Part shown: positions 9,070-15,645 of the stretch, in pieces
How positions within the stretch are numbered: position 1 is the stretch's first letter
Layout of the letters: each line of letters begins with the position of its first letter
The notes under the pieces: model-generated
Databases searched by the model: none
Seen by the model: only the letters and a program-made list of their open reading frames with translations
Told to the model about the DNA's origin: nothing
DNA from: Bizionia paragorgiae
GTDB lineage: Bacteria; Bacteroidota; Bacteroidia; Flavobacteriales; Flavobacteriaceae
Assembly (NCBI RefSeq): GCF_900107625.1
Contig: NZ_FNQK01000012.1
Span: 1-64,000 of the forward strand
DNA length: 64,000 nucleotides
Direction: 5' to 3'
Position numbers and translations under genes: made by a program

Positions 9070-9073
9070 TAAA

Positions 9074-9139
9074 ACTAAATTTGAGTGCTATTTAAATTGT
9101 ATTACCCCGAATCCAACCCCCATTGGCTTCGGGTTTTTT
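9074..9139 (+). ncRNA. Possible small RNA
   Basis: Transcription from the promoter at 9037-9069 would start near 9074 and end at the strong terminator at 9106-9139, giving an RNA of about 65 nt with no open reading frame. The first part is AT-rich and unpaired, the second part is the terminator hairpin. It is equally possible that this is a remnant of a gene cut off by integration of the neighbouring element. Confidence 0.25.
9106..9139 (+). terminator. Rho-independent terminator
   Basis: CCCGAA (9106-9111) pairs with TTCGGG (9128-9133), with an inner CCAA/TTGG pairing, followed by TTTTTT. Its direction is rightward. It is 210 nt beyond the res stop codon, and lies just before the last gene of the leftward-transcribed element. 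Confidence 0.8.
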
Positions 9140-9141
9140 AA

Positions 9142-9390
9142 TTAATAGACTTCTGGTATGTAGCCTGGAAAATTAGTGTCATAACCGGCTGGCATCCCTT
9201 CAATACTTAGAAATTTCACAAATTGTCTGTTTGAGAGTTCTTTGTCGGTGTTGGGTTGACCATCTTCGTTTAGAATTTCATTTATAATATTTTTCTGGCG
9301 TTCGGAATATCTTTTTCCGTATAGCCTATAAATTTGTCCTTTTGTTGGGGTCTGTGGTAGTTTCTTTAGTTTTGTGGTGGTTGTTTCCAT
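9142..9390 (-). CDS. Hypothetical protein, last gene of the element
   Basis: An unrecognised 82-residue basic protein. It opens with a Thr/Lys-rich tail (METTTTKLKKLPQTPTKGQ) and then has a helical, DNA- or RNA-binding-like stretch (YRLYGKRYSERQKNIINEIL). There is no signal peptide or membrane segment. It is the most distal gene of the leftward operon. It ends three bases from the terminator hairpin, on the strand for which that hairpin lacks a T-run. Confidence 0.5.
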   Translation of the reverse strand: METTTTKLKKLPQTPTKGQIYRLYGKRYSERQKNIINEILNEDGQPNTDKELSNRQFVKFLSIEGMPAGYDTNFPGYIPEVY

Positions 9391-9444
9391 ATTTTAAATT
9401 TGAGGGTTGTATTAAGCGCAAATGCTAAGTTTCGCGCCCAATGA

Positions 9445-9648
9445 TTATAAGCCTTTTTTTGCGTGCCAAACAAATGTTTTTTCGGTGTGGTCCGGCACCA
9501 GGTTTTTATGTCGTTCGTTCGGGTGTTTTTTTAAAACGCCGCTTAAAGCTTCGTTTTCGTTGTATTTGTAAAAACCTTTAATGCGCTTGTAGGTTGGTCC
9601 TTGTAGTTTTCCGTGCTTTTTTGTTTTGTTTTCTTGTGACATTGTCAT
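9445..9648 (-). CDS. Hypothetical small basic protein
   Basis: A 67-residue Lys/His-rich protein of unknown function (TKKHGKLQGPTYKRIKGFYKY near the N-terminus). The start may be the ATG at 9648 or the second ATG two codons later. It lies 54 nt after the next gene downstream's start when read on this strand, in a run of small same-strand genes typical of phage accessory regions. Without homologues its coding status rests on position and frame length. Confidence 0.4.
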   Translation of the reverse strand: MTMSQENKTKKHGKLQGPTYKRIKGFYKYNENEALSGVLKKHPNERHKNLVPDHTEKTFVWHAKKGL

Positions 9649-9693
9649 TTAATTTTACACTTATTTAAAATGGGCTAAGTGGTTGCCTTTGGT

Positions 9694-10020
9694 TTACTTT
9701 GAAAGGTTAAATAGTTTGTTAAACGAGTTATTTGTTAGTAAATTAAACTCATGAAATGGAGGTTTTTTACTAGACCATTTTGTTTTTGCTGTTAGGTAAT
9801 CTTTATTTGAGATTCCTGATTTTTTGCGTTCTACAATCTCTGTTATTTCGTAGCAAGAAATATTTTCAGCTGAATATTGCCCCACAATAATATCACCAGT
9901 ATTTATTGGCTGATTCTTGTTGACAATGAATTTTATTTCGTTGTTTTTATTTCTTTTTGTTGGTTGCGTTTCCCAAATAATTAGATCGCATCCTGCCTGA
10001 TTTTGTAGTAAATTATTCAT
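9694..10020 (-). CDS. Hypothetical protein of the element
   Basis: A 108-residue protein I do not recognise. Its middle part (INTGDIIVGQYSAENISCYEITEIVER) suggests a small beta-rich fold, as in proteins with ASCH- or PUA-like barrels, though no signature motif is complete. It has no signal peptide. It sits 24 nt downstream of the 77-residue gene in the leftward operon. Confidence 0.5.
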   Translation of the reverse strand: MNNLLQNQAGCDLIIWETQPTKRNKNNEIKFIVNKNQPINTGDIIVGQYSAENISCYEITEIVERKKSGISNKDYLTAKTKWSSKKPPFHEFNLLTNNSFNKLFNLSK

Positions 10021-10044
10021 TGCTCTTGTTGGTATTAATGTTAA

Positions 10045-10278
10045 TTATTTAGTTCTGTTTTGGTTTAACTCGGTTACTATTCGAACATTTAAAAAATAGG
10101 TATCTACTTTGTTTGTCCAGAAATCTAAACCTCGGTTTGCGGTTAGGTTTAAACCGTATTCTATGTGTTTTATGTTTGTGGAGTTTAAAACTAGTTTTTG
10201 TTGTATTTGGTTTAGTTTTTTAAAAGCCTTGGTTGCACGTATGTCGCTAGGGTAAACTGTTATGGTTTTTGGATGCAT
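10045..10278 (-). CDS. Hypothetical protein of the element
   Basis: A 77-residue protein of unknown function; it overlaps the 3' end of the 276-residue gene by 19 nt in another frame. Sequence such as SDIRATKAFKKLNQIQQKLVL suggests helices, followed by a short strand region. Tight overlap with the upstream gene argues for real coupled translation. Confidence 0.45.
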   Translation of the reverse strand: MHPKTITVYPSDIRATKAFKKLNQIQQKLVLNSTNIKHIEYGLNLTANRGLDFWTNKVDTYFLNVRIVTELNQNRTK

Positions 10279-11090
10279 CGTTCTTTTTTTATGAGATTAT
10301 CGAAATAGTCTTTTAGGGCAATGCGCTTGCATTCGTTTTGAATGGCTTCCTCTTTTGGTTTACGGTTGCTTTTTCCGTTTAACACGTCTAATGCTTTTAA
10401 AATTTCGTTTTTATGGGTTGGGTTTAGGTTGCTAATGGCTTGCTGTCTGGTTTTTTTTCTGTAGTCTGCTGTTGGGTTGATTTCTTTTTTATCGAATAAG
10501 TAGTTGTATAAGTAATTTACACCTACAGGTATGGTTTTAAATGTTTTATACTCGTTGTAAACACGTTCTAGGCCTAGTTTTAAAGCGTTTTCCTTTTCTT
10601 TTGGAGTTAATTCTTTTTGCTGGTTTTGGGTTGTGGTAATAGCGATCGGTATGTTGTTTTCTACTCGGGTTTGTTTTAGCCATTGTTTGTACTTTTCTAA
10701 AACTGTGCTCACGTAATCTGCATCAAATAGCTGATAATGCTTAGTTTTAGAGCTGTACACGCCGTATCTTTCGAGTTTAAAGGCGTAATCTATCTCCTCT
10801 AGAGAAAGGCCTTTAAAACGCATTAAAATCATTTCGGCTATATCGGTTTTGTTGAATTGGCTAATTGGGTCTTTAATGCCGGATAGGTTTGCGATTCTTG
10901 TGAACAACATCGATAAGCCTTGTGAAACTGTTGTTTTATCTAGGTTTCTTATTTTTTCTAATTCCAAAACCTTTTTTGCAAATGCGACTTTACTCAACTT
11001 CCCAACCGCGGCTATTGCTGTCGATAGTTGCTGCTGTTTGGCGGTTAATTGTGAGTTCTTTGTCTGTGTCGTTGTGAGTTGATTTTCCAT
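10260..11090 (-). CDS. Hypothetical protein linked to the replication gene
   Basis: A 276-residue Lys/Gln-rich soluble protein. It overlaps the DUF1376 gene by 101 nt (10990-11090) in a different frame; no in-frame start nearer the stop of that gene exists before residue 61, and the sequence between (LSTAIAAVGKLSKVAFAKK) looks genuine. The pattern of a central Tyr-rich region (YAFKLERYGVYSSKTKHYQLF) and repeated helices is seen in phage proteins that accompany replication initiators, such as helicase loaders or plasmid-type replication factors. No Walker motif is present. Function is unknown. Confidence 0.55.
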   Translation of the reverse strand: MENQLTTTQTKNSQLTAKQQQLSTAIAAVGKLSKVAFAKKVLELEKIRNLDKTTVSQGLSMLFTRIANLSGIKDPISQFNKTDIAEMILMRFKGLSLEEIDYAFKLERYGVYSSKTKHYQLFDADYVSTVLEKYKQWLKQTRVENNIPIAITTTQNQQKELTPKEKENALKLGLERVYNEYKTFKTIPVGVNYLYNYLFDKKEINPTADYRKKTRQQAISNLNPTHKNEILKALDVLNGKSNRKPKEEAIQNECKRIALKDYFDNLIKKERCIQKP

Positions 11091-11859
11091 TTGGGGTGTT
11101 TAGTTTAAAAAATCCTTTCCAACCATTTTCTATGCTCTGGTTGATGATTGAAATTGCTTCTTGGTGGTTGTAGTTAGCCAACTCGGCTATTTTTTTTAAT
11201 GCTGCCTGTTCGGATATTGTGGATTTGTACTTAAATCCAAACTCTGATCTTTTAAAATCCTTCCAGAGTTCCCAGCTGTTTAGAAAACTAGAGTTGTTAA
11301 AAGGGAAATTGAGTGTTTTTGTTTTTTCTTTTTTAACTTCATCTTTATTTCTATTTATATCTTTAATTTCATCTTCATCTTCATTTTCTAAATGCTTAAG
11401 CATAGCTTCAAGCATAGCTTTAGGGGTTTTGATTTTATTAAGCCAATTAGTGTTAAAGTCCTCGTTATTACTACATGTTTGAGAGGTTAGCGATTTTAGT
11501 TTTTTTACTTCGGTTTTGGTTAATTCTTTGTTAGCTCGCTTCCAAAACTGTCCAACAATGCCGTTTACAGACTGCTTTTTAGAGAAGTTTTCGCGCTCTT
11601 CAATCACATTTTTGAGCTTTTTGTTATACCACCCTTTATCGCATAGCTTAAACTTAGCTTGTAGGGTAGCTTGTAGGGTAGCTTCATCTACACCAGAGCA
11701 ATACATTTTTACTCGTTTTAAATCGTTGGGTATGTAGCCGCCGTTTTGGTGTTGGTATATCATTAAATCAATATAGCAGGCTCTTTCTTCGGGGAGCATC
11801 ATTCTTGTGCCTTCGTAGAAGTCTGTGCTATAGAATAAAAATGCAGGGTCTTTTGACAT
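10990..11859 (-). CDS. DUF1376 phage-type replication protein
   Basis: The N-terminal 75 residues match the DUF1376 pattern of phage replication initiators and primosome proteins: FYSTDFYEGTRMMLPEERAC, then YQHQNGGYIPNDLKRV. An acidic low-complexity linker (about residues 130-190, HLENEDEDEIKD) leads to a C-terminal helical domain (WKDFKRSEFGFKYKST..., AISIINQSIENGWKGFFKL) like that of phage O/DnaD-type replication proteins. At 289 residues it is a normal size. It would start replication of the excised element by recruiting host helicase. It lies 11 nt after the AlpA-like gene. Two exact 12-bp tandem duplications occur within it. Confidence 0.75.
   Translation of the reverse strand: MSKDPAFLFYSTDFYEGTRMMLPEERACYIDLMIYQHQNGGYIPNDLKRVKMYCSGVDEATLQATLQAKFKLCDKGWYNKKLKNVIEERENFSKKQSVNGIVGQFWKRANKELTKTEVKKLKSLTSQTCSNNEDFNTNWLNKIKTPKAMLEAMLKHLENEDEDEIKDINRNKDEVKKEKTKTLNFPFNNSSFLNSWELWKDFKRSEFGFKYKSTISEQAALKKIAELANYNHQEAISIINQSIENGWKGFFKLNTPNGKSTHNDTDKELTINRQTAATIDSNSRGWEVE
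11398..11421. repeat. 12-bp tandem duplication in the replication gene
   Basis: AAGCATAGCTTC is followed at once by AAGCATAGCTTT. In the protein it gives the repeat AMLEAMLK. It preserves the reading frame. Confidence 0.8.
11655..11678. repeat. 12-bp tandem duplication in the replication gene
   Basis: TAGCTTGTAGGG occurs twice in direct succession, followed by a partial third copy (TAGCTT). The translation is ATLQATLQA. It is the second in-frame duplication of the same period in this gene. Confidence 0.85.
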
Positions 11860-11870
11860 GATGTTTGGGT

Positions 11871-12155
11871 TTAATCGAATTCGTTCATTTTTTGCAAGGC
11901 GTTATATACGTCGCTTTGTTTGTAGCGTACTTTTGTGCCTATTCTAAATGCCGGTATAATGTCGTTTTTTGTGTATTTCCATAGCGTTACAAGGGAGATG
12001 GATAGAAGTTTTGCTGTTTCTTCTCGGGTTAATAGCTTTTCGCTGTTTTGTGTGTTTTTCTCGTATTGAGAAAGCAAGTGTTCTAGGCCTAATAAGATTT
12101 CATTTTTAAAATCTTCGTTATTAGTGTTTTCTATTTGTAAAATTTGTTTAGTCAT
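11871..12155 (-). CDS. AlpA/excisionase-like HTH protein
   Basis: A 94-residue protein whose C-terminal half is a helix_turn_helix_17 (MerR-like) domain: LLTREETAKLLSISLVTLWK, then IPAFRIGTKVRYKQSDVY. This domain is used by excisionases and AlpA-type regulators. The N-terminal 45 residues form an acidic helix. In satellite elements the equivalent gene sits just before the replication genes, as here (11 nt), and either directs excision or activates the operon. Which of these it does cannot be told from sequence. Confidence 0.75.
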   Translation of the reverse strand: MTKQILQIENTNNEDFKNEILLGLEHLLSQYEKNTQNSEKLLTREETAKLLSISLVTLWKYTKNDIIPAFRIGTKVRYKQSDVYNALQKMNEFD

Positions 12156-12221
12156 TGTCTGTAGTGGGTATTAATAGTTAAACAGGTTGCTGTAGGTTGG
12201 TTGTTTTTAGGTTGTGTGGTT

Positions 12222-12752
12222 TTATTGGTTGTAAACTTGGTGTTCTTGGTCTACAAGTTGCTTTTTTAGGTAATTGGTAAATAGGTTTTTTTCGGTAAGT
12301 GAGTATTCTTTGTTGCGTTGTACTTGGTGTATAGAGTTTTGTAATTTCAATACTTTAGATTTTAATCTAAGTTTATTAGGTCTAATAGTTTGGTTTAAGC
12401 TTCTGGAGGCTGTTAGTATGTTGAAATGGCTTGTTATATAGGTTTTAAGTTTGAACGGGGGTGTTTGCGCTAGGAATACAAAGTGTATTCTGCGCATAAT
12501 GATGTTTAAGTCTCTTAGTGCGTATTGTATGAAACTGATGTAATCTATATTGATATTATTAGTGTAAACTAAAACAACGTCTGTGTTTCCTTTTATCGCT
12601 GATCCATAAGTTAGTTTTGGGTTTATTGTTTGGGTGTTGTAAATGTTTATAATGCTTATGCTGTTTGCGTTGCCTGCGATTTTGGTGAAGTAGGTGCAGT
12701 TGTCTATTTCTAGTTCATTGCCTACTATTATGGTGTGTTTATGTTTTTGCAT
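12222..12752 (-). CDS. Hypothetical protein of the element
   Basis: A 176-residue protein with no recognised domain. The first 110 residues alternate strands and helices (HTIIVGNELEIDNCTYFTKI, DVVLVYTNNINIDYISF, RRIHFVFLAQTPPFKLK), suggesting an alpha/beta fold. There is no Walker motif or obvious active site. The C-terminal third is a basic coiled helix (NKLRLKSKVLKLQNSIHQ). It lies between the Cro-like gene and the AlpA-like gene, in the early position where satellites often carry the gene that answers a helper phage; that role is speculation. Confidence 0.5.
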   Translation of the reverse strand: MQKHKHTIIVGNELEIDNCTYFTKIAGNANSISIINIYNTQTINPKLTYGSAIKGNTDVVLVYTNNINIDYISFIQYALRDLNIIMRRIHFVFLAQTPPFKLKTYITSHFNILTASRSLNQTIRPNKLRLKSKVLKLQNSIHQVQRNKEYSLTEKNLFTNYLKKQLVDQEHQVYNQ

Positions 12753-12897
12753 TTTGATTGGTTGGTGTTAGGTTGAAAACAGGTTGCTGTTTTGTTATTT
12801 GTGGTATTGTTTTTGAAAGTGATTATTTACTGTTAGTAACATCTATAAATTGTTATGAAAAATGATAAATCGGTGAATGGCTAAATTGGATAATTGG

Positions 12898-13086
12898 TTA
12901 TATGTCAATAAGGTTGACTTCTTCTTGTAGAAGTTCTTTAGCTCTTTTTCTAATGTCCTTGGCTAATTTGGATTGTGTAAAATCTTTTAATGCGCTATAA
13001 ATGGTTTGTCGCGATTTTCCAAATTCGTCTCTTAGTGTTTTTAAATGCTTCTGAGATAGAGTGATTTCGTTTCTTATTATTTCCAT
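12898..13086 (-). CDS. Small Cro-like DNA-binding protein
   Basis: A 62-residue protein with a helix-turn-helix-like core (LSQKHLKTLRDEFGKSRQTI then YSALKDF) and a basic helical tail (LAKDIRKRAKELLQEE). It is the first gene of the leftward operon and divergent from the S24 repressor, the position of Cro in lambdoid switches. A near-consensus promoter lies upstream (13113-13143). It would compete with the repressor at the shared 83-bp intergenic region. Confidence 0.6.
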   Translation of the reverse strand: MEIIRNEITLSQKHLKTLRDEFGKSRQTIYSALKDFTQSKLAKDIRKRAKELLQEEVNLIDI

Positions 13087-13112
13087 ATCTTTACAGTTGT
13101 TATGTGCTTATG

Positions 13113-13143
13113 CAAATATAGTACGCAAATTGAATATAAACAA
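13113..13143 (-). promoter_or_regulatory. Leftward promoter of the element
   Basis: On the minus strand TTG (13143-13141), 20 nt spacer, then TATATTTG (13120-13113) is a full match to the Bacteroidota promoter TTG-N~20-TAnnTTTG. It drives the Cro-like gene (start 13086). Two direct repeats TA[TC]GCAAAT (13109-13117 and 13122-13130, 13-bp period) overlap it and are likely operator half-sites for the repressor. Confidence 0.7.
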
Positions 13144-13169
13144 AACATTTTGAGGATAATTTACGCATT

Positions 13170-13892
13170 ATGAGTAGAGAAATTGATAAAAACTTGATTC
13201 TTAACGATTTAAAAAGTCATTATAATTTTAAGAGTAGTGCTGAATTTGCTAGATTTTTAGAAATAAAACCTCAAACTTTGGCTTCTTGGTACGCTAGGAA
13301 CACTTTTGATATAGATTTATTGTACGCAAAATGCGAGGGTATTGATGGGAATTGGTTGTTGTCTGGAGAAGGTGAAATGATTCTCGAAGAAGGGGAAGAC
13401 AATATGAAGTCTGTTAAAAATGGTGAGCCAAACGCAGTTTTTAAACTTAAAAGCGACAACGAATTAAAAGATCAAGAAATTCCGTTATATAATATTGAAG
13501 CTGCAGCAGGATTGGTGAGTCTTTTTCAAAGTAATAGCGACAATAAGCCAATAGATACTTTGAAGATTCCAAATTTGCCAAAATGTGATGGGGCTGTTTT
13601 CGTCACTGGAGATAGTATGTACCCACTACTTAAAAGTGGAGATATTGTAGTTTATAAGCAAATTAATGATTTCAGTTCAGATATATTTTGGGGCGAAATG
13701 TATTTAATTTCGGTAGAGGTTGCGGGTGAGGAGTATATAAGTGTTAAGTATATTCAAAAATCTGATCTAGGAGAAAGGTATATTAAATTGGTTTCTCAAA
13801 ATCAACATCACCAGTCTAAAGACGTGGAGCTTAATAAGGTTAGAGCAATGGCTTTGGTTAAGGCGTCTGTACGTATTAATTCTATGGGTTAG
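13170..13892 (+). CDS. CI/LexA-type phage repressor with S24 peptidase domain
   Basis: A 240-residue repressor expected to hold the element dormant. Residues 10-68 form a CI-type HTH domain (FKSSAEFARFLEIKPQTLAS). Residues 105-235 are an S24 self-cleaving domain: probable cleavage at A113-G114 (IEAAAG), catalytic S149 (TGDSMYP) and K193 (ISVKYI). All are present, so RecA-stimulated autocleavage and SOS induction are expected from the family. It is transcribed away from the leftward operon and converges on the integrase gene across a shared terminator. Confidence 0.88.
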   Translation: MSREIDKNLILNDLKSHYNFKSSAEFARFLEIKPQTLASWYARNTFDIDLLYAKCEGIDGNWLLSGEGEMILEEGEDNMKSVKNGEPNAVFKLKSDNELKDQEIPLYNIEAAAGLVSLFQSNSDNKPIDTLKIPNLPKCDGAVFVTGDSMYPLLKSGDIVVYKQINDFSSDIFWGEMYLISVEVAGEEYISVKYIQKSDLGERYIKLVSQNQHHQSKDVELNKVRAMALVKASVRINSMG

Positions 13893-13913
13893 GTTTTATA
13901 TATCAAGACCAAA

Positions 13914-13945
13914 AAAAAAGGTTGCAAATTATTGCAACCTTTTTT
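13914..13945. terminator. Bidirectional terminator between repressor and integrase
   Basis: AAAAAAGGTTGCAA (13914-13927) and TTGCAACCTTTTTT (13932-13945) are perfect inverted repeats with a 4-nt loop. T-runs are present on both strands. The integrase stop codon (13929) lies inside the loop, so the hairpin serves both convergent genes. Confidence 0.88.
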
Positions 13946-15209
13946 CTTTATCTTCAATTTCTTTCTTCCATTGTTTGGTAATAACCTCAATATGTTCTTC
14001 GTTTGTTGCTTTAACATATTGTAAAAATTGCTTTTCAGATTTATGTCCTGTAGCCTTCATTATTAGTCTAATGTCGATGCCTTCTTTATATAAGTTGGTA
14101 GCTAGGCTTCGTCTGCAAGTATGACTGCTAACCAATTCCCATTTTTTGTAAATACCTTCTTTTTTGCGTTTTGTAGTTTCGTCTATTTTAGATCCAAAAG
14201 TATCTGAATTTATACCAACCTCTTTAGCAACCTCTTTTATGTACTTATTGAATTTTTGGTCCGAAATAGCTTTTGGTAAGTCTCCGTTACGTTTTTTTAA
14301 AACTTGATTAACTTGGGGGTGAATTGGTATATGTAGGTTTTGGTTAGTTTTAGTTGTTGTAATGTTTATACTATCTTTAAGGAGGTTTTTTTCTGTAAGT
14401 TTTGAAATATCTGAAATCCTTAATCCTGTACGTAAACCAATTATAAATAAATCCCGGGCATTATCCAGTCTGTCAGAGTTGCTAAAGTCGTGTTTAAGGA
14501 TTTTATCTATTTCTTTATTATTTAAGTAAATGTCGAATGTTTCATTTTTTGGAGCGTAAAAATTTTTATGCTTGTAAATGGGGTTAATCGGCAATGCGTC
14601 GAATTCAATATTGCGGCAAAAGGTTTTTATTCTACCTATTAAAACGCCAGTAGAATTGTTGTTTAAATTTAACGTGTTTTTACAATAGTAAATAAAATCA
14701 CGATGGAAATCTAAATTAATGTCTTCGTGTCTATATCTTCTTTTTTTATACTTTTCGAATGCTTCTATTTTTAGTTCTGCGGACTTATAGTTTTTAATAG
14801 TGTTTTTAGATAGGGCTTCTCCGTTGTGAAGTTGTTTGTCTAATTTTAAAACATATTGCTTTATCCAGTCTAAAAAATATGTTTTATGACCTTCATCAAT
14901 AGTTTGTCTGTCAAAAAATGAATTTACATTTTCTTTAAGCCATTTTTTTGAAATAGATACGTTATTATTGTAATCTTTATTGTAGTTTTCTATTATAAAC
15001 TTCTCTAGTTTTCCTAGTTTGTTATTTATAAAATCTACGTTCTTAGTGGTTGCTGAAACTTTTAATCTCTGTTTAGGTTTAGACCATTGATTAAATTCAA
15101 CGCTTAATCCTGTTTTAGTTTTTTGATCAATTCTATTACTATCCCAGAAGCGAATGTAAATGCTACAATATTTTTTTGCGCCTTTTATAACAAAGTATTT
15201 AACGTTCAT
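13929..15209 (-). CDS. int: Tyrosine recombinase / integrase
   Basis: A 426-residue integrase with an N-terminal arm-binding domain (1-100), a SAM-like core-binding domain (about 105-215) and a C-terminal catalytic domain. Catalytic residues can be read as R264 (TGLRISD), H363-x-x-R366 (SHTCRRS), H389 (TGHK) and nucleophile Y398 (LQYVK). The size and arrangement are those of Bacteroidota phage and conjugative-element integrases. It is the rightmost gene of the element, so the attachment site should lie just beyond 15209. The direct repeat TTTGCCGAA (15214-15222, 15225-15233) immediately upstream may bind it. Confidence 0.9.
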   Translation of the reverse strand: MNVKYFVIKGAKKYCSIYIRFWDSNRIDQKTKTGLSVEFNQWSKPKQRLKVSATTKNVDFINNKLGKLEKFIIENYNKDYNNNVSISKKWLKENVNSFFDRQTIDEGHKTYFLDWIKQYVLKLDKQLHNGEALSKNTIKNYKSAELKIEAFEKYKKRRYRHEDINLDFHRDFIYYCKNTLNLNNNSTGVLIGRIKTFCRNIEFDALPINPIYKHKNFYAPKNETFDIYLNNKEIDKILKHDFSNSDRLDNARDLFIIGLRTGLRISDISKLTEKNLLKDSINITTTKTNQNLHIPIHPQVNQVLKKRNGDLPKAISDQKFNKYIKEVAKEVGINSDTFGSKIDETTKRKKEGIYKKWELVSSHTCRRSLATNLYKEGIDIRLIMKATGHKSEKQFLQYVKATNEEHIEVITKQWKKEIEDKEKRLQ

Positions 15210-15213
15210 TTTT

Positions 15214-15233
15214 TTTGCCGAATATTTGCCGAA
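15214..15233 (-). repeat. Tandem TTTGCCGAA repeat before the integrase
   Basis: TTTGCCGAA occurs at 15214-15222 and 15225-15233, an 11-bp period equal to one helical turn. The position, 5 bp upstream of the integrase start, suits an arm-type integrase binding site or an autoregulatory site. The 10-mer GAATATTTGC inside it recurs at 9031-9040. Confidence 0.5.
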
Positions 15234-15388
15234 AATAACTAATTATTTTTAATTTCGTTTAATAGTTGTTAACTAAAGTCATCTTCAAAAGTTCCTGTAA
15301 CCCTTAATAAGTATATGTAATCATCTTATAATAATCGAAATTAAATAAACGTGAATTAAGGTCTTTAACTTCCGCCTTGAGTACAAGT

Positions 15389-15429
15389 AAACCTCGAAAG
15401 ACTATTGTTTTTCGAGGTTTTATTTTTTT
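15389..15429 (+). terminator. Rho-independent terminator without an upstream gene
   Basis: AAACCTCGAAA (15389-15399) pairs with TTTCGAGGTTT (15410-15420), followed by a T-rich run. On the plus strand there is no gene before it, because the integrase reads the other way. Confidence 0.85.
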
Positions 15430-15585
15430 AAACCCCTTAGTTTTAATCCTGCTATTATAACTAAGCGGTTCTAGCGTGATTTCACTTTTATAATCCCCTT
15501 TTTAATGCGTTCTGCTTAATAGTATTGGTAAATAACACCTTCTTTAATAATGTAAAGGTAAAGATTAACAATACATTAGCATATT

Positions 15586-15609
15586 TTAGTTCGTTTTGTA
15601 CCGAACTAA
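15586..15609 (+). promoter_or_regulatory. Palindromic operator before the PepSY-like gene
   Basis: TTAGTTCG (15586-15593) and CGAACTAA (15602-15609) are perfect 8-bp arms around an 8-nt spacer. A near-consensus -7 box TATCTTTA follows at 15613-15620, so the palindrome covers the -33 region and bound protein would be expected to block transcription of the gene at 15646. Confidence 0.5.
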
Positions 15610-15645
15610 TCGTATCTTTATAATTAATCATTAAATAGAGATGCA

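Larger units (their letters stand above)
9031..15229 (-). mobile_element. Integrative element resembling a phage satellite
   Basis: This block contains only phage-like control, integration and replication genes: integrase (13929-15209), S24 repressor (13170-13892), Cro-like gene (12898-13086), AlpA-like HTH (11871-12155), DUF1376 replication protein (10990-11859), plus unknown small genes to 9142. No terminase, portal, capsid or tail gene fits in the 6.2 kb. Integrase next to a divergent repressor, then excisionase, then replication gene is the order seen in phage-inducible chromosomal islands. The limits given are two copies of GAATATTTGC (9031-9040 and 15220-15229), which are only weak candidates for attachment sites. 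Confidence 0.6.
15210..15645. other. Element/chromosome junction, no gene
   Basis: No ORF is supported. The stretch holds the tandem TTTGCCGAA repeat (15214-15233), a strong rightward terminator (15389-15429), a second inverted repeat AACC.CTTAGTT/AACTAAG.GGTT (15431-15470) and a palindrome at 15586-15609. The terminator has no gene before it on its strand, so it probably ended a chromosomal gene or RNA now separated from it by the integrated element. No tRNA or tmRNA 3' end could be recognised. Confidence 0.5.

Noticed and set aside
15210-15388. tRNA or tmRNA 3' end as the integrase target
   Set aside because: No T-arm (GGTTCRANTCC) or CCA-type end could be read in this stretch.
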